A stretch of 64,000 nucleotides of DNA from Luteococcus sp038433155 (GCF_038433155.1 NZ_JBCDMW010000016.1:62001-126000), one strand, 5' to 3'. Counted from the first letter of the stretch, positions 42,317-50,897 are shown. Program-made: numbers and translations. The notes: generated from the sequence alone by a model not told the origin.

Positions 42317-42739
42317 CTATCGGGGATCTCGACGGTGTTGGAGCCATGTGCGTTGCCATGGAGTTTCGACGGCGTGTTGGTCGTAGTGGGTCCGTACCCA
42401 GGCAATGGCGTCGTCGGCGCTGAGTCCTTCAAGGATGGCCATGGCGGCAAGGATGGTTCCGGTGCGGCCCTTTCCGCCGCCGCAGGCGACTTCGATGCGC
42501 TGGGATTCTGCGGCCTGCCAAGTCTGTTCGATGGTTGTCCACGCTGCCTTGCCGTGGATCGGTAGTCCGAAGTCTGGCCATCGAATCCAGCGGTAAGGCC
42601 AGTCGGGCGTGGGGTCGCGCCACAGCGCGTAGAGCCCCAGATCGGGTGGGTTCTTCACGGTGGTCGTCCAGCGCCGCCCTCGTAGGAGGCGTCCGCTGGG
42701 CAGCGCGAGGACGCCGGGCTCGTCCAAGGACCAGGTCAT
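42317..42739 (-). CDS. Protein-tyrosine-phosphatase-like protein
   Basis: About 140 residues. The segment IEVACGGGKGRTGTILAAMA contains the C-X5-R phosphatase loop (Cys, five residues, Arg, then Thr-Gly), but the usual His before the Cys is Ala. ALWRDPTPDWPYRWIRWPDF may form the general-acid loop with its Asp. Similar small proteins occur in Actinobacteria and phage-like regions; the substrate is unknown. ATG 42739 has GGAG nine bases upstream; an ATG at 42754 is possible. It lies inside the putative island beside the ssrA terminator, and points toward it. Confidence 0.62.
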   Translation of the reverse strand: MTWSLDEPGVLALPSGRLLRGRRWTTTVKNPPDLGLYALWRDPTPDWPYRWIRWPDFGLPIHGKAAWTTIEQTWQAAESQRIEVACGGGKGRTGTILAAMAILEGLSADDAIAWVRTHYDQHAVETPWQRTWLQHRRDPR

Positions 42740-42951
42740 GTCGCCATTCTCCATCTTCGTCGAGGAGCAACGGATCTTTCAGCTGTGCCGGGTGCTTACA
42801 CGCGGCCCCCTGATCAGGTGGCGGCAGGTCTAGGCTTGGGCAAAGAAATAGAGCCCAACGGGTTCTCCACCCAGTGCCTGGGCGAAATGACTGGTAGATT
42901 TTGGTCAGAATGGCCAGTAAGGTGCGGGCAGGACGGCCAGTAGGGGGTGTG

Positions 42952-44223
42952 ATGCTGCGGACGGTTGGAGTGGGGGGCGAGTATCTCCCGCGCTATCTCG
43001 ATGCGGAAGTCGAAGAACTCTTGGCGGGCTTGCCTGCAGTGGCGCTCGACGGGCCGAAAGCTGTGGGCAAGACGGAGACGGCAACTCGCCACTGCGACGC
43101 GGTCCTGAATCTGGATTCTGCGGATGTTCGCCAGGCATATGAACTGGACTCGGCTGGGTTGCTCACCCGAGAGGCGAGGGTGTGCGTGGACGAGTGGCAA
43201 CGCCAGCCGGAGGTCTGGGATCGCGTTCGGCGACTGGTGGACGCCAGGGTTCCCACGAAGTTCCTCCTGACAGGAAGCGCGTCCCCGCACGACGGCGTCG
43301 ACACGCATTCGGGCGCTGCCCGGATTGTGTCCCTGCGCATGCGCCCGCTCAGTCTTGCTGAACGGAGATCGACCCGTCCGACGATCTCCCTCGCAGACCT
43401 ATTTGAGGGTACGGCCGCACTCACTGGGAGCTGTGACTTCACACATCGGGACTATGCCCGCGAGATTTGCAGTTCGGGGTTTCCGGCGATCAATGAGTTG
43501 CCGCCGAAGCTGCGGCGACATGCTCTTGAGGGTTATGCGACGCGTATCATCGATCGGGATTTGGTGGACATGGGGATGCGGGTGCGTCGACCTGAATCGC
43601 TGCGCGCATGGATGACGGCATATGCAGCGGCCTCGTCAACGGACGCGGCCTACTCGACGATCCTGAATGCGGCTACTGCGGGCGCTGGCGACAAGCCTGC
43701 CAAGGCGTCGGTACAGGTCTACCGGAACCTGTTGGACAAGATCTGGGTGCTGGATCCGGTGCCTGCCTGGACGCCGTCAGTGCAGCCGCTGGGGCGATTG
43801 ACCGTTGGCGACAAGCATCAGCTCTGCGATCCCGGCCTTGCCGCACATCTCTTGGGTGTCACGGAGGAGAAGCTCACCAGCGGTGCCGCAGGCACCGCGG
43901 AACTCTTCGGTCAGCTGTTCGAGAGCCTTGCGACGCTGGCCGTGCGGGCGGCGGCGACATCAGCTGAAGCCAAGGTGTTCCACCTGCGAACGCGTGGCGG
44001 ACGCCAAGAAGTGGATCTGATCGTAGAGCGCTTCGATGGGACAGTGCTTGGTATCGAGGTGAAACTGGCGAAGACCATCACGGATCGTCACGTCGAACAT
44101 CTTCACTGGCTCGGCGAACGCATCGGTGACCGGCTCGTTGACAAGATCGTCCTTTATGCGGGAGATACCGCTGGGCGACGTTCAGACGGCGTCGCGTTGA
44201 TACCGCTGGCGATGCTGTACTGA
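42952..44223 (+). CDS. AAA ATPase with DUF4143 domain
   Basis: About 423 residues. The N-terminal AAA_14 part has a P-loop-like DGPKAVGKTETA and Walker B-like ARVCVDEWQRQP, plus the sensor region FLLTGSASP. The C-terminal half is DUF4143, with a nuclease-like strand pattern near the end (RTRGGRQEVDLIVERFDG, then GIEVKLAKT). The E-V-D-L and E-V-K residues resemble a PD-(D/E)XK-like core. These single-gene ATPases are scattered in bacteria and often sit in mobile regions; their role is unknown. ATG 42952 has GGGGGT upstream. The base composition is lower in GC than adjacent genes, a sign of transfer. Confidence 0.8.
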   Translation: MLRTVGVGGEYLPRYLDAEVEELLAGLPAVALDGPKAVGKTETATRHCDAVLNLDSADVRQAYELDSAGLLTREARVCVDEWQRQPEVWDRVRRLVDARVPTKFLLTGSASPHDGVDTHSGAARIVSLRMRPLSLAERRSTRPTISLADLFEGTAALTGSCDFTHRDYAREICSSGFPAINELPPKLRRHALEGYATRIIDRDLVDMGMRVRRPESLRAWMTAYAAASSTDAAYSTILNAATAGAGDKPAKASVQVYRNLLDKIWVLDPVPAWTPSVQPLGRLTVGDKHQLCDPGLAAHLLGVTEEKLTSGAAGTAELFGQLFESLATLAVRAAATSAEAKVFHLRTRGGRQEVDLIVERFDGTVLGIEVKLAKTITDRHVEHLHWLGERIGDRLVDKIVLYAGDTAGRRSDGVALIPLAMLY

Positions 44224-44323
44224 TCGTACGCGTCGGTCGACACGAGGATCAGCAGCAGGTGATCACTCCATGTGAGGTGTTCGACACGTGCCCCCTGAGC
44301 TCCACCACAACCCTCTGTTTGGC

Positions 44324-44355
44324 AAGGCCGGGGCTGCTGAAGCAGCCCCGGCCTT
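44324..44355. terminator. Second copy of the ssrA-type terminator hairpin
   Basis: AAGGCCGGGGCTGC (44324-44337) and its exact complement (44342-44355) enclose the loop TGAA. It lies between the AAA ATPase (plus) and the TcdA-TatD gene (minus) and could end both transcripts. It matches the ssrA terminator at 42220. Confidence 0.75.
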
Positions 44356-44511
44356 GCTGTGTCCTTTCGTGGCTTCTGCAACCGTTTCCCAGGCTGCGGT
44401 CATCGCCGTAATGGTAGCGGCAGTTGGCGATGCGGATCTCGTCGCCGACAACCGTGTACACCAGCCCGGGTACCGCTCTGACACGGGCTTGCCCAACGGG
44501 AGCCGTAACCG

Positions 44512-46110
44512 TCAGCCGATCCCGTAGAGGCGGGACTGGGTCTGGGTGATCTCGGTGGCCATGTCCCACTGGCGTAATTGCGAGAGGGCGGTGAGGGTCT
44601 GGGTGAGAGAGCTCACCAACTCCCGCGCTGCCTCGGCGGCGGTCTCCTGCGGGTCCTCCTGCTCCTCCCCGGGCGTCCGTTCACGGGGGAGGTCACTCTC
44701 CAGCAGCAGGCGATCCGCGGGCACCTGCTGCAGGAAGGCCCGGCCACGCTTGCGGGTGAGCAGCTGTGGGTGCACGGACAGGTGGCCGCCCAGCTTGATC
44801 AGCCGGGTCAGGTCATTGCTGGTGCCACCGAAGCGGTGGAAGACCGGCACCACATTGCGGTTGGTGGCATCCAGCTCGGTGAGCAGGTCCAGGACGTCGC
44901 CGGCGGAGCGAACCGCGTGCAGGGACACCACGTGGGGTTGGCCGGTGGAACCCTGCTCCGCGGCCTGACAGGTGTGCTCCAGCAGCTCCCGCAGCACTCG
45001 TCGTTGCAGGTCTGGCGGAGCCTGCTCCAGCCGACGGGGGCTGAAGTCCAGCCCCACCTCGCCGACGAAGCGGGTCTGCTGTACGGCTTGGGCGAAGACC
45101 GCAAGCTCCGCCTGGGCGTGATCGGCGTCCTCGATGTACCAGGGGTGGAAGCCGACCGACCACAACGGCAGGGGAGTCCCGTCTCCCAGCTCGTTCGACT
45201 GGGCGACCAGCTCCATGAAGTCGGACGGGGCCAGCGTCTGGGCCACCAGCCGGACGTCGTCACTGGCCAGCTGCGCCAGGAAATGCCGACGAGCCCGGAC
45301 GCCGGTGAGGAAGTCGAAGTGGTGGTGGCTGTCCAGCAGGGTGACCGGCTGCTCCGGCGTGCGGTGGACGAGGTGCGGGGGCGCGGGCATGGGGGCCAGA
45401 CCGGCCAGGCGTCGGATCGCCAGCCCGGCCAGCATCTGGCCCATCACCGGTGGCATGTAGCTCATCGAACCCAACGTCTCGCTCTTGGACCAACCCCCGC
45501 TGGAGTCGACGGCCACCGGCAACTCCCGGGAGGACAGCACCTCCAGCCCGGCGATGCCGCGGCGACGGCATTCCCGTCGGATCACCCGGGACAGGGGGCA
45601 GGAGCGGGTCCGCTCGATGCTGGCGAATTCCAGCTGGGTTGGGTCCAGCTTGTTGGCTGCGCCCATGGAGGAGAGCAGAGGCAGTCCCCGCTCGGCGCAC
45701 CACTGGGCGATCGCGAGCTTCTGGGAGATGGTGTCGATGCAGTCGATCACGTAGTCCGGGCGGGGATGGGCGTCCAGCGTGTCGGCCAGGTTCTCCGGGC
45801 TGAGGAAGACCTGCTGGGTGATGGTGCGGCAATCCGGGTTGATGTCGGCCACCATCTCACCCATCACCTCGGCCTTGACCCGCCCGACGGTGGACAGGAA
45901 GGCCAGGGCCTGACGGTTGATGTTGCTCTCCTCCACCACGTCGCGGTCCAGCAGGACCAACCCCCCGACGCCGCCGCGGGCCAGGGCCTCCGCGCAGGCG
46001 GAGCCCACTCCGCCCAGACCGAGCACCATAACCGTGGAGCCCTGCAGGGCAACCAGCCCCTCGTCGCCGAGAACCAGACGTAGCCGGGCAAAGCGCTCAC
46101 TGTGGGTCAC
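44512..46110 (-). CDS. Fusion protein: TcdA-type tRNA t6A dehydratase plus TatD-family hydrolase
   Basis: About 532 residues. Residues 1-250 are a ThiF/E1-like domain of the TcdA (CsdL) type: VMVLGLGGVGSACAEALARG, LLDRDVVEESNINRQ, YVIDCIDTISQKLA, ASIERTRSCPLSRVIR. TcdA cyclises t6A-37 of ANN-decoding tRNAs to ct6A using ATP. Residues 255-500 are a TatD-like metal hydrolase: LLDSHHHFDFL, GFHPWYI, FVGEVGLDFSP, VVSLHAVRSA, PVFHRFGGT and LLLESDLPRE supply the expected His, Glu and Asp ligands. One continuous frame joins them. GTG 46110 is preceded at six bases by the -10 box TAGATT, hence leaderless. Coupling of the two activities is unknown. Confidence 0.82.
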   Translation of the reverse strand: MTHSERFARLRLVLGDEGLVALQGSTVMVLGLGGVGSACAEALARGGVGGLVLLDRDVVEESNINRQALAFLSTVGRVKAEVMGEMVADINPDCRTITQQVFLSPENLADTLDAHPRPDYVIDCIDTISQKLAIAQWCAERGLPLLSSMGAANKLDPTQLEFASIERTRSCPLSRVIRRECRRRGIAGLEVLSSRELPVAVDSSGGWSKSETLGSMSYMPPVMGQMLAGLAIRRLAGLAPMPAPPHLVHRTPEQPVTLLDSHHHFDFLTGVRARRHFLAQLASDDVRLVAQTLAPSDFMELVAQSNELGDGTPLPLWSVGFHPWYIEDADHAQAELAVFAQAVQQTRFVGEVGLDFSPRRLEQAPPDLQRRVLRELLEHTCQAAEQGSTGQPHVVSLHAVRSAGDVLDLLTELDATNRNVVPVFHRFGGTSNDLTRLIKLGGHLSVHPQLLTRKRGRAFLQQVPADRLLLESDLPRERTPGEEQEDPQETAAEAARELVSSLTQTLTALSQLRQWDMATEITQTQSRLYGIG

Positions 46111-46116
46111 CGGGGC

Positions 46117-46122
46117 AATCTA
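46117..46122 (-). promoter_or_regulatory. -10 box TAGATT of the TcdA-TatD gene
   Basis: On the minus strand TAGATT ends six bases before the GTG at 46110, and no ribosome-binding sequence is present. A leaderless transcript is predicted. Confidence 0.5.
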
Positions 46123-46159
46123 CCTTTTTCCGCCTGGGTGGGCGTGCAAGACTGGCGAC

Positions 46160-46726
46160 GTGAGAATGCCCAACCGCCCCAAGGCCGGCGAATTGCTGCT
46201 GGCACGGGCAGGCATGGCCGACGACTACTGGGATCAGCGGGCGATCTTCCTGCTGGACTGCGACGAGTCGGGCGCCTTGGGCGTCATTCTGAACCGCTTC
46301 TCCGAGACCCAGCTCACCGATGTGCTGCCGCGGTGGGCCGAGCAGGTCTGCCCACCGCAGGTGCTCTTCGAGGGCGGGCCGATCTCGCCCGACGGGGCGG
46401 TCTGCGTCGCCAAGTTGGCCCATCCGCACGACGAGCCGCCGGGCTGGCGTCGGATCACCGCCGACCTGGGGCTGCTGCACCTGGACACCCCGATCGAGAT
46501 CATCGACGGCGCCTATTCGGACCTGCGGATCTTCGCCGGCTACTGCGGCTGGGATGCCGGCCAGTTGGAATCGGAGCTGGTGCGCGGCGACTGGCACCGG
46601 GTGCCGGCCCGGGACGAGGACATCTTTGGCGCCAACCCGCTGGGTCTGTGGCGCCGCGCATTGCGTCGCCAGGGCGCCGACCTGGCATGGTTCTCCACCT
46701 GGGTTGAGGATCCCAACTACAACTAG
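46160..46726 (+). CDS. YqgE/AlgH family protein
   Basis: About 188 residues. GELLLARAGMADDYWDQRAIF, then GALGVILNRFSETQLTDVLP, VLFEGGPISPDGAVCVAKL and FAGYCGWDAGQLESEL are conserved YqgE features. The family has a known fold but no settled function. AAGACT lies six bases before the GTG at 46160, which supports that start over the ATG two codons later. It is divergent from the TcdA-TatD gene and precedes mtrA by 61 bp. Confidence 0.88.
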   Translation: MRMPNRPKAGELLLARAGMADDYWDQRAIFLLDCDESGALGVILNRFSETQLTDVLPRWAEQVCPPQVLFEGGPISPDGAVCVAKLAHPHDEPPGWRRITADLGLLHLDTPIEIIDGAYSDLRIFAGYCGWDAGQLESELVRGDWHRVPARDEDIFGANPLGLWRRALRRQGADLAWFSTWVEDPNYN

Positions 46727-46744
46727 CGCGTGCCGCGGGATTCG

Positions 46745-46763
46745 GTTATCAAACCGTTATCAT
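46745..46763 (+). promoter_or_regulatory. Direct repeats and -10 box ahead of mtrA
   Basis: GTTATCA occurs at 46745-46751 and 46756-46762, one helical turn (11 bp) apart, as expected for tandem binding of an OmpR-class regulator such as MtrA itself. The second copy overlaps a -10 box TATCAT (46758-46763). No clear -35 is seen. Autoregulation is inferred. Confidence 0.45.
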
Positions 46764-46787
46764 TGGCGGTGGATCGCAGGAGGACCG

Positions 46788-47495
46788 ATGAGCGAGAGCA
46801 GCCAGCCCGGCAGCCGCATTCTGGTGGTGGACGACGACGCAGCGCTGGCCGAGATGCTGCAACTGGTCCTGTCCCAGGAGGGCTATGCCAGCCAGTGGTG
46901 CAGCTCCGGCGACCGTGCACTCGATGCCTTCCGGGAGTACCACCCGGACCTGGTGCTGCTGGATCTGATGCTGCCCGGCCGCGACGGGGTGGAGATCTGC
47001 CGGGACCTCCGGGCCGAGTCCGGGGTGCCAATCGTGATGCTCACCGCCAAGAGCGACACCATGGATGTCGTCGGCGGGCTGGAGGCCGGTGCCGATGACT
47101 ACATCAGCAAACCCTTCAAGGCCAAGGAACTGATCGCCCGGATCCGTACCCGGCTGCGGCGGGCCGACAGCCACGGGGAGGGGGACCTGTACCGGATCGG
47201 TGACCTGGTGATCTCCACCAGCAGCCACCAGGTGCGCCGCGGGGACAAGCTGATCCAGCTCACCCCGCTGGAGTTCGACATGCTGCTCACCCTGGCGCGC
47301 AAGCCGGGGCAGGTGCTGAGCCGGGAGACGCTGATGGAGGAGGTCTGGGGCTTCCAGCACCCGGCCGACACCAGGCTGGTCAATGTGCACGTGCAGCGGT
47401 TGCGCTCCAAGGTGGAACGCGACATGGAGCACCCGGAGATCGTGGTCACCGTCCGGGGCGTCGGCTACCGGGCGGGTGCGGTCTTCGAGCCGTGA
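46788..47495 (+). CDS. mtrA: Response regulator MtrA
   Basis: About 235 residues, OmpR class. The receiver domain (12-125) has acidic residues in ILVVDDDAALAEML, phospho-acceptor Asp59 in LVLLDLMLPG, and Lys in ISKPFKAKEL. The C-terminal winged helix includes LTPLEFDMLLTLARKPGQVL and HVQRLRSKVERD. MtrA is the actinobacterial regulator that links division, cell-wall hydrolases and DNA replication. ATG 46788 has AGGAGG four bases upstream. The gene overlaps mtrB by 4 bp. Confidence 0.94.
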   Translation: MSESSQPGSRILVVDDDAALAEMLQLVLSQEGYASQWCSSGDRALDAFREYHPDLVLLDLMLPGRDGVEICRDLRAESGVPIVMLTAKSDTMDVVGGLEAGADDYISKPFKAKELIARIRTRLRRADSHGEGDLYRIGDLVISTSSHQVRRGDKLIQLTPLEFDMLLTLARKPGQVLSRETLMEEVWGFQHPADTRLVNVHVQRLRSKVERDMEHPEIVVTVRGVGYRAGAVFEP

Positions 47496-49042
47496 GTGAG
47501 CGTCCCGGGTGGCGCAATCCGGGGGAGATGGTCAACCGGCTGTGGTGGTCATCCCTGCCCCTGCGCGTGATTGCGCTCACGCTCACCGGCTCGGTGCTGG
47601 TGCTGCTGCTGGGCAGCCTCTTCCTGATGCGCCAGGCCACCGAGGGGGTGCTGGCGGGCAAACGCCAGTCGGCCGTCGCCCAGGCCACCGTCGCACTGGA
47701 CCGGATGCAGAGCCAACTCCGCTCCGGGGACCTGCCGCGATCATCCCTGTACGAGCGGCTCAACCAGCTGGCCGACGAAGCCGGTGGCCAGCCCAGCCAG
47801 TACCAGGTGGTGATCCAGGGGCCGGTCTCCCGCTTCGTCTCGCCGGCCATCACCGAGCGCAGCGTTCCGGAGAGACTGGCCATCCAGGTGGCCGCCGACG
47901 ACGGGATGTACGCCACCCCAACCTTGGTGGATTGGGCCGACCCGGACCGGGAGGACGAGCCCGGGCTCGCAGTGGGCGCCACGCTGCAGGCACCATCAGG
48001 TGCCGAGACCTACCCGGTCTACTTCATCTTTCCCCAGACGCATGAGGCGCAGACCATCCAGCTGCTTCAGCGGGCCGTGGCGTCCACCGGGGCGCTGCTC
48101 CTGGCGGCCCTGGCCGGGATCGCCTGGCTGGTGGCCCGGCAGGTGGTGGCGCCCATCCGGGAAGCCTCCATTGCGGCCTCCCGGATCGCGTCGGGACACT
48201 TCGAGGAGCGGATGCGGGTGCGCGGCACCGACGACCTGGCCAGCCTGGGCAGTTCCATGAACGACATGGCGGCCACCCTGACCAGCCAGATCCAACGGCT
48301 GGAGGGACTCTCCCGGGTGCAGCAGCGCTTCGTCTCCGACGTCTCCCACGAGCTGCGCACGCCGCTGACCACGGTCCGGATGGCCGCCGACCTGCTCTAC
48401 GAGGGCCGTGACGGGCTGGACCCCTTCGCCGCCCGCAGCACCGAACTGATGCAGGATGAGCTGGGCCGCTTCGAGGCCCTGCTGTCCGACCTGCTGGAGA
48501 TCAGCCGATTTGACGCCGGCGCGGCGGTGCTCAGCCTGGAGGAGCACGACCTGGTGGACCTGGCCCGACGCGAGGTGCTGGCCCTGCAACCCCTGGCCGA
48601 GCAGCAGGGCTGTGTGGTCCGGCTGCGCGGCGAGCGTCAGGCCCTGGCGCCGATGGATGCCCGTCGCATCACCCGGATCATCCGCAACCTGGTCACCAAT
48701 GCCATCGAGCACGGGGAGGGGCAGCCGGTGGTGGTCACCATCGGTGCCGACGCGCAGGCCGTTGCGCTGACCGTGCGGGACAAGGGCGTGGGTTTTGCGC
48801 CGCACCTGGCCGAGCAGGTCTTCCACCGCTTCTGGCGGGCCGACCCCAGCCGCACCCGTAGCGTGGGCGGGTCCGGGCTGGGGCTGGCGATCTCCCTGGA
48901 GGATGCCAGCCTGCACCACGGGTGGCTCAAGGCCTGGGGTCGGCCGGGCAAGGGCGCCCAGTTCCTGCTGGTGCTGCCCCGGGACCCCGAGGTGGCGTTG
49001 ACCGGCAGTCCACTGCCGCTGGTGCCGCGGGAGCCACGATGA
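47492..49042 (+). CDS. mtrB: Sensor histidine kinase MtrB
   Basis: About 516 residues. Two hydrophobic helices (around 25-48 and 195-215) flank an extracellular sensor region. A HAMP segment follows (VVAPIREASIAASRIASGHF), then the dimerisation domain with phospho-acceptor His286 in SDVSHELRTPLTTVR, and the ATPase domain (NLVTNAIEHGEG, DKGVGFAPH, GSGLGLAI). It phosphorylates MtrA. The GTG overlaps the mtrA stop. The C-terminus overlaps lpqB by 4 bp, completing the mtrA-mtrB-lpqB operon found across Actinobacteria. Confidence 0.94.
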   Translation: MSERPGWRNPGEMVNRLWWSSLPLRVIALTLTGSVLVLLLGSLFLMRQATEGVLAGKRQSAVAQATVALDRMQSQLRSGDLPRSSLYERLNQLADEAGGQPSQYQVVIQGPVSRFVSPAITERSVPERLAIQVAADDGMYATPTLVDWADPDREDEPGLAVGATLQAPSGAETYPVYFIFPQTHEAQTIQLLQRAVASTGALLLAALAGIAWLVARQVVAPIREASIAASRIASGHFEERMRVRGTDDLASLGSSMNDMAATLTSQIQRLEGLSRVQQRFVSDVSHELRTPLTTVRMAADLLYEGRDGLDPFAARSTELMQDELGRFEALLSDLLEISRFDAGAAVLSLEEHDLVDLARREVLALQPLAEQQGCVVRLRGERQALAPMDARRITRIIRNLVTNAIEHGEGQPVVVTIGADAQAVALTVRDKGVGFAPHLAEQVFHRFWRADPSRTRSVGGSGLGLAISLEDASLHHGWLKAWGRPGKGAQFLLVLPRDPEVALTGSPLPLVPREPR

Positions 49043-50760
49043 GGCGGGCGGGCCGGCTGTCCCTGGCGATGGCGTGCGTCGTCACCTTGGCCGCCTGCTC
49101 CGGCGTGCCCACCTCCGGCGACGTCGTGAAGGTCAGCCCGGCCAGCAGGGCGAGGGTGGAGCGGGGCGTGCAGGTGCATCCGGTCGCGCCGCAACCGGGT
49201 GCCTCTCCGGACGTCGTGCTGGCCGGCTTCCTGGATGCGATGGCCTCCCTGGAGCCCGGTTTCGAGGTGGCCCGGCAGTACCTGACGCCGCAGGCCGCCA
49301 GCCGGTGGGATCCGCAGGCCGGGGTGACCGTCTTCGACGGGGACACCCGCAGCAGTCTGCCCGGCAGCACTGCCGCCGGGTTGCAGGCGCGGGTGGTGGG
49401 GACCCTGGACGAGGGTGGTCACTACACCCCGGCGCGCGGCCGGATGCTGCGGCAGAGCTTCACCATGGAACAGGTGGACGGGCAGTGGCGGATCAACAAT
49501 CCGCCGGCCGGCCTGCTGGTCAGCCAATACACCTTGCTGCACCGGTTCACGCCCACCACCGTGTGGTTCTTCGCCCGGGGCAGCCAGACCCTGGTCCCGG
49601 AACGGGTCTGGTTGGCTCGCAATCCCGCCAGCCCGGCCGATGTGGTGCAGGCGCTGTTGCGGGGGCCGTCGGGATGGCTGGCGCCGACGGTCGCCAGCGC
49701 GCTGCCTGTGGGCACCAAGCTGGGGATGCCGGCCGTTGCAGTGGACGACGGGGTGGCGGAGGTGCCGCTGGAGCGGGCGGTGGCCAACCTGCCCGAGCCG
49801 GAGCGCAGCCGGGCACTGACCCAGATTGCTTGGACCCTGCAGCCCTTCGCCGAGATTCGTCGGATCCGGGTGGTGGTGGACGGTCAACCGTGGGGAAGTG
49901 AGGTCAATCTGGACCAGCTGCCCGGCGGTTCCGGGTTGCCCGCCGCCTCCCAGGAGGACCCGCTGGCGGTGATCGGCCAGGCAGTCGGCCGGCTGGACAT
50001 GGATGGCGTGTTCACGCCCCTGTCCGGAGTGCTGGGAACGGGGGCCGGAATCGGCCGCCCTGGGCGGATCGCTGCCGCGTCCCAACCGGAACCCGGGGTG
50101 GTGGCCGTGGTCAATCGTGAGGGCAACCGGCTGGTCACGGCCGTGCCCGGGCAGGCGAAGGCCCGGACCAGGCTGTCCGCCCCCGGCCTGGGTCGGCCGG
50201 TCATGACCGCCACCGGTGAGTTGTGGGTGGCCACCGGCGGCGACGGTGCACGAGCGATCCACCGGGCCACCCGCGACGGCGCAGCTGCCTCGGTGCACAT
50301 TCCCGAACTGGCCGGCGGCACCGTGCGGAATTTCGCGGTCTCGCCCGACCAGACCAGACTCGCGCTGGTGCTGGAGCGGCAGGGTCGGACCGAGCTGGGG
50401 CTGATGCGGATCCACGAGCAGACCATCGACGGCTATCGACGGCTCCCGTTGCAGGTCTCCCAGCTGGAGCTGGCGCAGGTGGTCGACGTCGGCTGGACCG
50501 GCCAGGAGGAACTGATGGTGCTGGCCGCCCAACACGTCGGTGCCCGGGCCAGCGGTTACCTGGTGAGCATTGACGGGGCGCAGGTGGATCCTGTTGGTCC
50601 GGTAGGGGACAGCGAGCTGGTGGAACTCATGACCCGGCCCCAGGCGCAGACCGCGGTGGCCCTGTTGCGCACCGCGGAGGGGGATGTGTTGCGCTACGAC
50701 TCGCCCTGGCGTTGGCGCGGCCTGCCGCGTCGGGTAGCCGCTCTGACCATGGGGTCCTGA
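49039..50760 (+). CDS. lpqB: Lipoprotein LpqB
   Basis: About 573 residues. A lipoprotein signal (SLAMACVVTLAACSG) places the lipid-modified Cys at residue 20. The middle (about 40-330) has two GerMN-like domains, with FLDAMASLEPGFEVARQYL and VWLARNPASPADVVQALLRG; the C-terminal half is a predicted beta-propeller (GELWVATGGDGARAI, NFAVSPDQTRLALVLERQG). LpqB binds the outer part of MtrB and tunes its signalling. The start overlaps mtrB (ATGA). Confidence 0.92.
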   Translation: MRRAGRLSLAMACVVTLAACSGVPTSGDVVKVSPASRARVERGVQVHPVAPQPGASPDVVLAGFLDAMASLEPGFEVARQYLTPQAASRWDPQAGVTVFDGDTRSSLPGSTAAGLQARVVGTLDEGGHYTPARGRMLRQSFTMEQVDGQWRINNPPAGLLVSQYTLLHRFTPTTVWFFARGSQTLVPERVWLARNPASPADVVQALLRGPSGWLAPTVASALPVGTKLGMPAVAVDDGVAEVPLERAVANLPEPERSRALTQIAWTLQPFAEIRRIRVVVDGQPWGSEVNLDQLPGGSGLPAASQEDPLAVIGQAVGRLDMDGVFTPLSGVLGTGAGIGRPGRIAAASQPEPGVVAVVNREGNRLVTAVPGQAKARTRLSAPGLGRPVMTATGELWVATGGDGARAIHRATRDGAAASVHIPELAGGTVRNFAVSPDQTRLALVLERQGRTELGLMRIHEQTIDGYRRLPLQVSQLELAQVVDVGWTGQEELMVLAAQHVGARASGYLVSIDGAQVDPVGPVGDSELVELMTRPQAQTAVALLRTAEGDVLRYDSPWRWRGLPRRVAALTMGS

Positions 50761-50897
50761 GCAGGAGGTTCTGGCCGCCTGACTTGCCACAATCCGATTC
50801 CTGAGAGGTTGTCCACCATTTTCGCGCGGCCGAGGAATTGTCCACAGGGTGCCGGGGGCTGCTTGGCCGCGGCTCGATGGCGGCCAAGACTGGGGCC

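Larger units (their letters stand above)
42198..44337. mobile_element. Small island bounded by copies of the tmRNA 3' end
   Basis: CTCCACCACAACCCT at 42198-42212 (end of ssrA) recurs at 44300-44314. In both places it is followed by GTTTG, one variable base, and CAAGGCCGGGGCTGC, with a two-base insertion in the second copy. Between them are a phosphatase-like gene (minus) and an AAA/DUF4143 gene (plus), with visibly lower GC than the surroundings. The tmRNA 3' end is a known integration site for tyrosine-recombinase elements. No integrase gene is present, so this would be a decayed or satellite element. A simple duplication of the terminator region is the alternative. Confidence 0.5.
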
